28,690 bases of DNA from a virus, in the IMG/VR virus record IMGVR_UViG_3300025697_000114, positions 1 through 28,690 of that record. One strand, given 5' to 3'. This document shows positions 6,561 to 14,200 of this stretch, in pieces. The notes under the pieces are model-generated. The model searched no databases. It was given only the letters and a program-made list of their open reading frames with translations, and was not told the origin of the DNA. The position numbers were made by a program, and so were the translations under genes. Numbering within the stretch: position 1 is the stretch's first letter; the number at the start of each line of letters is the position of its first letter.

Positions 6561-7717
6561 ATTGCCGAGTTTGTTCTACAGAATGTAAGAAGTTCTTAGA
6601 CCTTGGGTGGCAGCCTATCGCTAACAATTTCTTAACTCATGAGCAACTTGCAAATGAATTCTTTTATCATCTAAAAGTTTATTTTTGTCCTGTCTGCCTC
6701 ACTGTTCAGATTGGCGAGTGTCCAGATAGTTCGCAGGTGTTCAATAAGGACTATGCTTTTTTCACTGGGACATCGGAAAAAATGAGGGAGCATTTTGCAC
6801 ATTTAGCAGACTTGATTAAAGAAAGCTACATGCCCGAGAATGGTTGTATTATGGAAATAGGCAGCAATGATGGCACTTTTCTTGAGCATTTTAAGGACAA
6901 TGTTCATCTTGGCTTTGATCCCTCAGACAGTGTTAATAAAGTAGCAATGACAAAAGGGGTCCGGGTTTATCCTTATCCCTTCGAAGATTTTGGAGATGCA
7001 TCAACGGCATGGCCCAAGACTGATGTATTTGTGTCTTGCAATGCCTTTGCTCACATTCCAGATAGAAAGGGTGTACTCAGTGGCATTAAGAAGATGCTCG
7101 CTCCTAATGGCGTATGGATAGACGAAGAGCCATACATGGGAAACATAATCAACAACCTGGAGTATGACCAATTCTACAATGAGCATGTTTTCTATACATC
7201 CATTGCTTCGATGCAGAAGACCTTGGCTATGTTCGATCTTGAGATAAAGGATTTTGAGTTCATATGGACACACTGTGGTTCTATCCGGTATTTTGTGGGG
7301 CATAGGAATCCGGGGTTACGCCAAAAGGTTTCAGACGCAATAAAAAACGAGGGACTTGATAATTTTGAAATATTTGAGGCTTTCGGCAAAAAAGTTAAAG
7401 GCCAAATAGATAGATTCAAAAAAAGACTATTTGCTATGGAAGGGCCTCTTGTGGGCTACGCGGCATCGGCTAAAAGCACAACTCTTTTAAATTGCTGTAA
7501 AATTGGCCCGGATATCATAGAGAAAATTTACGACACAACGCCAGCGAAACAAGGCAAGCTGTCACCTGGGATGCATATACCAATCGTGTCTTATGATCAA
7601 TTCAAAAAAGACAATCCTTCAGATGTGGTTCTGTTTGCCTGTAACCATGCTAAGGAGATTTTTGCAAAAGAACGTGAAATGAAAATTAACTGGATTTTAC
7701 CACACGGGAGTTTGTAA
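6557..7717 (+). CDS. Sugar C-methyltransferase (TylCIII/NovU-like)
   Basis: A 386-residue three-domain enzyme. Residues 1-60 form a zinc-binding head with C3, C6, C44 and C47 (CRVC and CPVC). Residues about 75-240 are a SAM-binding domain with motif MEIGSNDGTFLEHF (99-112), the acidic FDPSD and a post-motif CNAFAHI. Residues about 280-386 carry the C-terminal domain with VGYAASAKSTTLLN, YDTTPAKQGKLSPG and HIPIVS. This order is that of the Methyltransf_13/11/14 family, which C-methylates NDP-deoxysugars on 4-keto intermediates. That would supply a branched, methylated sugar donor to the neighbouring glycosyltransferases. No dehydratase or epimerase for the donor is visible here, so a host precursor would be needed. 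Confidence 0.85.
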   Translation: MNCRVCSTECKKFLDLGWQPIANNFLTHEQLANEFFYHLKVYFCPVCLTVQIGECPDSSQVFNKDYAFFTGTSEKMREHFAHLADLIKESYMPENGCIMEIGSNDGTFLEHFKDNVHLGFDPSDSVNKVAMTKGVRVYPYPFEDFGDASTAWPKTDVFVSCNAFAHIPDRKGVLSGIKKMLAPNGVWIDEEPYMGNIINNLEYDQFYNEHVFYTSIASMQKTLAMFDLEIKDFEFIWTHCGSIRYFVGHRNPGLRQKVSDAIKNEGLDNFEIFEAFGKKVKGQIDRFKKRLFAMEGPLVGYAASAKSTTLLNCCKIGPDIIEKIYDTTPAKQGKLSPGMHIPIVSYDQFKKDNPSDVVLFACNHAKEIFAKEREMKINWILPHGSL

Positions 7718-7720
7718 ACA

Positions 7721-8416
7721 ATGCGCATATCTAACGCACACCTTGCCATAGGAATTCCATTAACTTTTCCTTGGGTTCCTTCGAGTTTCTTTCATTCCTT
7801 TATCCAAATGGAGAGACCAGATTTCACTTATATTTATGAGGATTCAACTGGGCCAATTCATGCACTGAGAAATAGTATTGTAGAAAAAGCTTTACAGGCT
7901 AGAGCTACAAAACTTTTAATGTGCGATATTGATCAAGTATATCACCCCAAAACAATTACTAAACTTTTGTCGCACAGATTACCCATTGTGGGCGCATTAG
8001 TTCACAGAAGATATCCTCCGTTCGATAGTCTAATGATGAAACAAGTGGCAATAAATGAGATGACAAATGGCTATAAAAGCATTGATGAATGGGAAGAAGA
8101 CGAGCTTGTGGAAGTTGACGCAACCGGAGCAGGATGTATCATGTATGATATGGATGTATTCAGAAAGATGCCTTCGCCGTGGTATAAGACACAAACAGGT
8201 CCAGATGGTTCTCCTGTAGGTGAGGACTTTGGATTTTGCCAGGACTTGAAGAAAGCAGGATATAAAATATTCGTTGATACTTCAGTACCAGCGGGACATC
8301 TGGCAACGATGGTAATAAATGCAGCAACAAGTAGACTATACAGATCAATGAAAACAGCGCAACAAAAAAAGGCCGCTGATATGGCATTGGGGGTTGATAA
8401 TAAAAAAATAGCTTAA
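7721..8416 (+). CDS. Phage GT-A fold glycosyltransferase
   Basis: A 231-residue protein. It has a nucleotide-sugar/metal DxD motif in LLMCDIDQVYHP (D69, D71), then IVGALVHRRYPP, a donor-site strand VDATGAGCIMYDMDVFRKM (132-150), the acidic GEDFGFCQDLKKAGYKIFVD (167-186) and a conserved-looking AGHL with H193. This is the layout of a compact GT-A glycosyltransferase common in phage genomes. There is no signal peptide or membrane segment, so it should act in the cytoplasm. It follows the C-methyltransferase after three bases and closes the sugar-enzyme island, which a terminator follows at 8476-8519. The acceptor is unknown. Confidence 0.75.
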   Translation: MRISNAHLAIGIPLTFPWVPSSFFHSFIQMERPDFTYIYEDSTGPIHALRNSIVEKALQARATKLLMCDIDQVYHPKTITKLLSHRLPIVGALVHRRYPPFDSLMMKQVAINEMTNGYKSIDEWEEDELVEVDATGAGCIMYDMDVFRKMPSPWYKTQTGPDGSPVGEDFGFCQDLKKAGYKIFVDTSVPAGHLATMVINAATSRLYRSMKTAQQKKAADMALGVDNKKIA

Positions 8417-8431
8417 TTTTACAACCAGGGT

Positions 8432-8462
8432 TTCTGCGAGGACTGGCCAAGTCTAAGCAGAA
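8432..8462 (+). other. Stem-loop upstream of tail-tube gene
   Basis: TTCTGC (8432-8437) pairs with GCAGAA (8457-8462). Inside, GACT (8441-8444) pairs with AGTC (8450-8453), with a 3x3 internal loop and a five-base terminal loop. It lies between the last sugar-enzyme gene and a terminator and belongs to no ORF. It could be an RNA-processing site or a small structured RNA. Confidence 0.45.
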
Positions 8463-8475
8463 CGCAAGAACATTG

Positions 8476-8519
8476 AAGCGGTTTGTAGGAGCCTACACTC
8501 TTACATTTCCGCTTTTTTT
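8476..8519 (+). terminator. Rho-independent terminator after sugar-enzyme island
   Basis: AAGCGG (8476-8481) pairs with CCGCTT (8509-8514), with an inner TGTA/TACA pairing and the T-run 8513-8519. It would end or attenuate transcription coming through the island just before the abundant tail-tube gene. This implies a separate promoter for that gene in the 50 bases that follow, but I could not identify convincing -35 and -10 boxes. Confidence 0.65.
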
Positions 8520-8568
8520 GTTGCCCTGAATTAACATAAAAATCATTTAACTTTTAGGAGGTACAAAA

Positions 8569-9015
8569 ATGGCTGATCGAGCTTCTACACTTAGCGGAAT
8601 GTTTCAAAAGGTGACTTTGGGATTAACTTCAAAGGTTTTGGGTGCTGGGACTTATACCCTTTCAGGGGTAACTCGTACATTGGCTGAGGCTTCAGAATTT
8701 GGAGTTGAAACCAACATTTATGAGTTTGGATGCGCCGATGGTGGGACAATCTCTTTATCGGATGTGAGTTATGATCCTGCATGTCCAGAACAGCTTACTT
8801 TGCAGGGATGTGTTGAGGATGGCACAAAACTGGTTGGCAATTCCTGTTCAGGACTTTGTTTTTGGATTAATTCAACCACTTATCTTAGGTGCGCAACCAC
8901 TGGACATATCTTAATGACTAAAGCTGGTGGTGTTAAGGCTGACCGATGTGGTTTGGCTAAGACTGATTTTGAGGGCCAGGTATCTGGTGGATTCATGGTA
9001 TTGTGTACAAAATAA
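8569..9015 (+). CDS. Probable major tail (tube) protein
   Basis: A 148-residue protein with a strong TTAGGAGG ribosome binding site. I infer the tail-tube role mainly from position: after the head-tail completion genes, directly before the paired chaperone ORFs with a frameshift site, and behind its own terminator and leader, as expected for a highly expressed gene. The body alternates short beta strands, and the end (KTDFEGQVSGGFMVLCTK) would suit a tube subunit. It carries eight cysteines, which is many for a cytoplasmically assembled tube protein and could mean inter-subunit disulfides or metal binding in the mature tail. No enzymatic motif is seen. A minor tail or capsid protein is the alternative. 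Confidence 0.6.
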   Translation: MADRASTLSGMFQKVTLGLTSKVLGAGTYTLSGVTRTLAEASEFGVETNIYEFGCADGGTISLSDVSYDPACPEQLTLQGCVEDGTKLVGNSCSGLCFWINSTTYLRCATTGHILMTKAGGVKADRCGLAKTDFEGQVSGGFMVLCTK

Positions 9016-9027
9016 TAAGGAGCTTCT

Positions 9028-9507
9028 ATGACAATAAAAAATGATGTCTACGTTGACTTATCTAGCGCAGACGATGGCGAATGGTTCCAGTTTTTTACCT
9101 CGCATATTGATGTTAATACCGGTGAAGTTGTCTATGATGATCCAATAGATGGCGGTCCTAGAATCCAGATCCGAGATATGCGGACATTTATTCGGGAGCG
9201 CATTAAGGAGCGCAAAATGCAAGTCGATAATGTTGTGAATCCTAAGACAAGATCAATGGAGCGCATACGGTATCCGAAGGAACTGTCAGCACAGGAAGAA
9301 AAACAGGAGCGGGAAGACCTCATTGATTATATGGTTGTTAACTTTGAAGGGTTCAAGGATAAGAAAACAAAAACGTTCATTGAAAATACCCGTGAGAATA
9401 AAATCAAAATGATGGACCTTCCCATTTTTGACAGGTGCGTATCAAGTTGTCAGCAAAAACTGTCTGACTCAAGCATACAGGAGGCAGTAGCAGAACAAAA
9501 AAACTAG
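9028..9507 (+). CDS. Tail assembly chaperone, upstream ORF (gpG-like)
   Basis: A 159-residue acidic, mostly helical protein following the tail-tube gene with AAGGAG before the ATG. The family is not recognisable by motif. The assignment rests on gene order and on the 3' end: the last codons are CAA AAA AAC TAG, so a canonical A_AAA_AAC slippery heptamer (9498-9504) sits immediately before the stop. A -1 slip there continues into the next ORF, as in lambda G/GT. The unshifted product would be the abundant chaperone that coats the tape measure. The shifted product carries the second domain that recruits the tube protein. The role is established for the family; the assignment here is inference with strong positional support. 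Confidence 0.75.
   Translation: MTIKNDVYVDLSSADDGEWFQFFTSHIDVNTGEVVYDDPIDGGPRIQIRDMRTFIRERIKERKMQVDNVVNPKTRSMERIRYPKELSAQEEKQEREDLIDYMVVNFEGFKDKKTKTFIENTRENKIKMMDLPIFDRCVSSCQQKLSDSSIQEAVAEQKN
9498..9504 (+). other. Programmed -1 ribosomal frameshift site A_AAA_AAC
   Basis: The heptamer is in the correct phase: zero-frame codons are AAA (9499-9501) and AAC (9502-9504), followed by TAG. After a -1 slip the next codons are CTA GCT GAG ATG ATC, running straight into the downstream chaperone ORF without a stop. Only weak stems (CTGA/TCAG and GACC/GGTC at 9531-9544) are visible downstream. Confidence 0.8.
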
Positions 9508-9512
9508 CTGAG

Positions 9513-9869
9513 ATGATCGAGTTTTCAGAAGACCAGGCTCGGTCAAGGATAGTTTATGATGATGGTTTTGTATCAACGAAGTGTGACCAATGCAGGGCGG
9601 CGTATGCAGAACGTATTCCGTTGGAAGAGCCGCCTTGCCATACGTGTTATGTAGAGTTAATGCCTGAAAATAACGAGGCTATGGAGGTGTATATGATGGT
9701 TCGGAGTCAATATATCACCGCTGGTATGGGTCAGGTTGTGGATGTTTCAATTCCTGCTGTCAAGATCGTTATGGATTTGCTCGGAGTCCATGACCAGTTG
9801 AAATGTCTCAATAAGGTTCGTGCTACTTTCCACCATTTTCTGAAGAAGGCTAAGGGCGATGCGAGTTGA
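9513..9869 (+). CDS. Tail assembly chaperone, downstream part (gpT-like, frameshift product)
   Basis: A 118-residue ORF in the -1 frame relative to the upstream chaperone. It has an ATG at 9513 but no ribosome binding site, so it is probably made mainly as the C-terminal part of a fusion of about 280 residues. It has a CDQC...CHTC pair (about residues 24-45) that may bind zinc. A helical region NNEAMEVYMMVRSQYITAGM then IPAVKIVMDLLGV resembles, from recall, the DUF1799 type of tail-chaperone second domain. It overlaps the next gene by 11 bases. Independent translation from ATG 9513 cannot be excluded. Confidence 0.65.
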   Translation: MIEFSEDQARSRIVYDDGFVSTKCDQCRAAYAERIPLEEPPCHTCYVELMPENNEAMEVYMMVRSQYITAGMGQVVDVSIPAVKIVMDLLGVHDQLKCLNKVRATFHHFLKKAKGDAS

Positions 9870-10245
9870 AAGCTTCAATCCTAATCGTATAGATGCTACG
9901 TTTGATTACGTAGCCACTGAGCGTCTTGTTAAGGCTGCAAAGGTTGTTGCGGCTGCGGTGAGAAGGAAATGTCCGGTTGGTACGATTTCGAGACCAATTT
10001 ATCGCTCAGGCCCATATGCAGGACAACCGTGGACTTCTACAGATGCAGGACGGTTAAGAAAGAGTGTCCGGGTTGTGCAGAAGAGATCTAAAACAGGCAG
10101 ATTATCAAAGAAGAAGTCAGTGCGAGTTTATGCAGGAACCTACCTGGCGTATTATGCTAATATCGTGGAATTTTCAAGACCTTTTATGCGACCCGCTCTT
10201 GCGGAAACATTGCATATGGTGAAGTCAATGATAGGAGCTAAGTAA
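9859..10245 (+). CDS. HK97 gp10-like neck/minor tail protein
   Basis: A 128-residue basic protein with the HK97 gp10-like pattern. The helix RLVKAAKVVAAAVRRKCPV comes first, then GTISRPIYRSGPYAGQPW, a DAGRLRKSVRVV strand, and VYAGTYLAYYANIVEF.RPFMRPAL near the end. These proteins sit at the head-tail neck and are normally encoded between the adaptor and the tail-completion gene. Here that place (4723) is empty and the gene lies after the chaperones, 5 kb downstream. The start ATG overlaps the chaperone end by 11 bases. The family call is good; the unusual position could mean relocation or a different neck or tail role. Confidence 0.75.
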   Translation: MRVESFNPNRIDATFDYVATERLVKAAKVVAAAVRRKCPVGTISRPIYRSGPYAGQPWTSTDAGRLRKSVRVVQKRSKTGRLSKKKSVRVYAGTYLAYYANIVEFSRPFMRPALAETLHMVKSMIGAK

Positions 10246-10248
10246 GCG

Positions 10249-10395
10249 GTGAATCCTATAGCTAAAAAGTTGATAATATTAAAGATATTGCTTGATTATC
10301 AATTCGCTATGTGGTATAAAATAATGAAGGTAGAACAAGCGGCTAACTTATTCTACCTCCTAACCATTTACCCATCTATAAAGGAGATGAGTGCC
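10249..10395 (+). pseudogene. Possible interrupted small gene, in frame with the HNH gene
   Basis: A GTG at 10249, with GGAG 11 bases upstream, opens a frame of 49 codons that runs directly into the HNH ORF. The translation (KKLIILKILLDYQFAMWYKI, then VEQAANLFYLLTIYP) looks like a coherent hydrophobic-helical protein, unlike the basic zinc-ribbon protein that follows. A second short frame, 11166-11219, lies beyond the HNH gene. One reading is that the HNH element inserted into, or next to, a small gene between the chaperones and the tape measure. Whether the fusion product of 301 residues is made is unknown. Confidence 0.3.
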
Positions 10396-11154
10396 ATGGC
10401 TGAATCTATATTAACAAAAACATGTTCTAAATGCAATATTGTTAAATCCGAAGATGATTTTAACAAGAGATCAGCCGCCGAAGACGGACTATGCCCCAGG
10501 TGTAGAGGTTGCTGTAAGGAATATTATCAATCTCATAAGAAAGAAATTTTGGACCAAAAAAGACAATATTACTCCGATAATAAAGATGAAGTATTGGTAA
10601 AAGCAAAACAATATTATGAGAATAATAAAGAAGAAAAAAGAACGTATGCAAAGCGATATCATAAAAAAAATGCTAACAAAATAAAAGCATATCTAAAGCA
10701 ATATTATGCTGACAATAATGAAGAAGCAAAATCTAAAGCAAAGCAATATTATAGGGACAACGCAGAAGAAAAAAAAGCATACGCGAAACAATATCGAGAG
10801 GATAACAAAGCATATTTTACTGAATATAATAGGATATATTCTAAAAGCCCAAATGGAAAAGCAGCCGACAAAAAGAAACGTCATCAACGCCGTGCTCAAA
10901 AAATGGGTGCACATTGTGATAACTTCAATCCAGACGAAGTCTTTGAACGTGATGGATATCGTTGTCAACTCTGTGGCAAAAAGACAAGACCTGATTACAA
11001 TAGATTCCATCCTTTGTTCCCAAACTTAGATCATATTGTTCCCTTAAGTAAGGGTGGAAATCATACCAAAAGGAATACCCAATGTTTGTGCCATCAGTGT
11101 AATTCAACGAAATATAATACCGGAGTTGGGAATCAATTCAGGTTATTTGGATAA
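10396..11154 (+). CDS. HNH homing endonuclease with zinc ribbon and coiled repeats
   Basis: A 252-residue protein from ATG 10396, with AAGGAG nine bases upstream. Residues about 1-45 hold a zinc ribbon (TCSKC, then CPRCRGCC). Residues 45-150 are a highly charged helical region built of irregular repeats around KQYY.DN.EE and AKQY. Residues about 190-245 carry the HNH nuclease: CQLCGKK, LDHIVPLSKGG and CHQCNSTKY. Such free-standing endonucleases spread by nicking or cutting intron-less or gene-junction sites. The gene is lysine- and adenine-rich, unlike its neighbours, consistent with recent acquisition. It sits between the neck-type gene and the tape measure and is probably not a virion component. 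Confidence 0.85.
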   Translation: MAESILTKTCSKCNIVKSEDDFNKRSAAEDGLCPRCRGCCKEYYQSHKKEILDQKRQYYSDNKDEVLVKAKQYYENNKEEKRTYAKRYHKKNANKIKAYLKQYYADNNEEAKSKAKQYYRDNAEEKKAYAKQYREDNKAYFTEYNRIYSKSPNGKAADKKKRHQRRAQKMGAHCDNFNPDEVFERDGYRCQLCGKKTRPDYNRFHPLFPNLDHIVPLSKGGNHTKRNTQCLCHQCNSTKYNTGVGNQFRLFG

Positions 11155-11211
11155 GGATGGACCATATGTTTTATATTGCCAAGAATACACGTATTATTGA
11201 GGAAAATTATC

Positions 11212-14200
11212 GTGGCTAGTCATTCTATCGGCAAGATATTTGTGGAATTGGACTTAGATGCGGACAGGTACACTAAGGGTCAGCAACGCCTTCTTAAAGA
11301 TGCCAAACAAACAAGTTTATCTATAGAAGAAAATTTCCGGAAACTTCAGATAAAGTCCTCTGCTCAATTCAATCTAATGCGACAAAAAGCAATCAATGCC
11401 AATAACATGATTGCTAATAGTGCCAAGGCTACTGCTAATGATCGTGTTCGAGCCGAAAGAGCTATGACCAAAAAACTTTCAAGGCTCAATGATCAACAAT
11501 ACGGACATCAAGTTTCAACATTCGATAAGCTTAAAAAACATTGGCAGGCGTATTCAGTTGCTGCAATCGGAGCAATATATTCTATCTCTCGGGCTATGAC
11601 CAAAAGTTTGGAGGAGTTCAAGAACTATGAGACTGCACTAATAGATATGGCCAAGGTAACAGACCAATCGTTCGGGGTAATGGATGACAAAATAATGAGT
11701 TTAAACAGTAATCTTGGCGATTCCACAGATTTAATGAAAGGATATTATCAGGTTATATCAGCGGGCGTGACTGAACCAAAGGCGGCTCTTGAATTATTGA
11801 TAACGGCTGCAAAGGCATCAAAGGCAGCACACCTAGACCAATCAGAGGTTATTAAGGCACTAACTAAAGTGATGAGAGGATTCGCTGGCGAAATTAAATC
11901 AACTGAAGAAGCGGCTGATTTACTGTTTACCACTGAGAAATTAGGTCAGACCACAGTTGCGGAGCTTGTACCAATTATAGGTGACATGGCGAAGATATCT
12001 AAGGAAGTGGGAATTTCTCATACTGAAATGGCCGCAGCGTTAGCACTTATAACTCAAACAGCAGGTAGTACATCAAATGCAGCCACACAATATAGAGGTG
12101 TTCTTCTTGGTTTACTTAGACCCAACGAGAAATTAACCGAATTAGTTACTAAGTATGGTTATGAATCTGGCGTCGCTATGGTTAAATCATTAGGCTTTTC
12201 CAGGTCATTAAATTTAATAAAAAGGGGCGCGGCTGATGCCAGTATCCAAATCGGTAAATTGTTCAGATCGTCAGAGGGTATGCTTGGTCTTGCATCTTTA
12301 AGTGAAAGCGATTTTGAACGATATAATGAATTGATTGTGGAAATGGGGGAGGGTGCCGGTAGTAGCGCGGAAGCCTTTGACAGATTTTTAGAATCAGCTC
12401 AAGCCGTTGATGATGAGCTTGAGACTAATTTTAAGCGATTGTTAATAGAGATTGGCGAATATGCCGATCCTTTTGCCAAAGCGATTAAGACTATGATGTC
12501 TGATGCGTTGGGATCATTAGCCGCAGGCATTGATAAGGTAGACAAAGATACGCCAATAGCGTTGTTACATTTGGCCATCCTTTTAGAAAACTTAAAGACT
12601 CGTTTTGGGGAAAATGCTAAAGCAACAGGTGAATGGACTCAGATAATAGATGCTTCTGGAGAGAAAGTTTGGATACTAACAGAATATGTTGAAGCTTATA
12701 ACGCTTCTTTAGAAGCAAACAAAAAAGCAAACGAAGACGTCCTAACTGTGGATGCAAAAAGACTGGCCGCAATAGAGGAACATTATAAGGCCACCATGAA
12801 GCAGGTAAAGGCTGAAGAAAAATTAAGCGAATCACAGTTACAGACATATGAAAGTTTAGAGAAATTCCTTGAACTCAATAGCCAGATTGATGATCAGGCC
12901 AAGGCGGTTGTCAGTCTAGATCAGCAGTACGCCAAAATAGAAGCCAAACTAAAGGCCCTTGAGCTTGCCGGTTATGATGTAGCCGAAATGTGGGTTAACC
13001 TGGAGAAATGGCACGCCAATAGTATGGATGAGATTGTCAACAAGACTGAGGATGCCACTGCTTCCTTTGATGATATCATGAAAGATATAGGTGGTTTGGA
13101 TTTCAAAGGAACTTCTTTTGGAAACGAGCTAGCTGATGGTATTAATAATGCTATGATTTCCATACAGAGCTTGAATACCTTGTTTGAGAAACATGCGAAA
13201 ATTCAAGGGGATATTAATAAACTAATAGAAGAAGGCAAGGAAGAAGAAGCAGCGAAAGCGCAAATAGCTCTTGATGATAGTTATTTCCAAGCTCAGATTT
13301 CCGGTTATCGGCAGCTCTTTGGTACTGTATCCCAGTTATTTGATGAAAACTCAAAAGAAAGGGAGGCTTTACATAAGATAGAGATGGGATTCGCTGTTAT
13401 GGAAATGGCAATGACCGCTAAAAAAATGGTGATGGAAACTGCGGCTATGATTTCATCCGTGGCTAATTCATCAACAGTAATCGCTGGTAAAGCAGGAGAG
13501 GCAGTTGCGGGTGCTGTAGTGGGCGTAACAAATCAAGGCACAGGTGATCCCTATACCGCATTTGGCAGAATAGCAGCTATGATTGCCCTAATGGGCAGTG
13601 TTTTAGCAATGGGTGGTATTGCTTTTGGTGGTGGAGGTGGTGGAGGCTCAGGAGGATCAGAAGCAGCAACAACTGGAACTGTTTTAGGAGATCCAACTAA
13701 ATCAAGTGAATCAATGCAAAAGTCTTTAGATATGGCAGAGGATTGGCATATAGAAGAGTATACTGAGCTAATTGGTATTCACAATGAGTTGATAGATTTG
13801 AATAAGAATATTACAGGAATTGTTTCTAATATAGTTAGGAACTTCGGTGACTTTGACCAGGATACATTTAAACTTGAGGGACTCGGAGATTGGGGCAAGG
13901 CCAACGAAAAGTTTATGGAGTTGAATGAAAAAATCATAGATAAGTTGGATTTGGGAGGATTTGCCAAGGGAGATATGTTGACTGTTGGCCTTAGTAGATT
14001 TATGGGTGATATAGCAGGTAAATTGGGGAATAAGATATTTGGTGGCGAAGTAAAGATAAAAGGTGCTGGAATTGTACTTGGGCGTGAATTTGCCGCAACT
14101 GTTGGTGATGTTTTAGAAGGTGTATATCCAAGTGTTGAAGAATATGCTGACTGGAAAAAGGACGGTGGGTGGTTTCATGATGACAAAAAAGGCACAAAAT

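Noticed and set aside
10693-11010. Antisense and alternate-frame ORFs across the HNH repeats
   Set aside because: Lysine-rich repeat coding creates stop-free shadows; only one frame carries the zinc ribbon and HNH motifs.
11176-11211. TTG at 11176 as start of the tape measure
   Set aside because: No ribosome binding site and 12 extra basic residues unlike the rest; GTG 11212 has GAGG at a normal distance.
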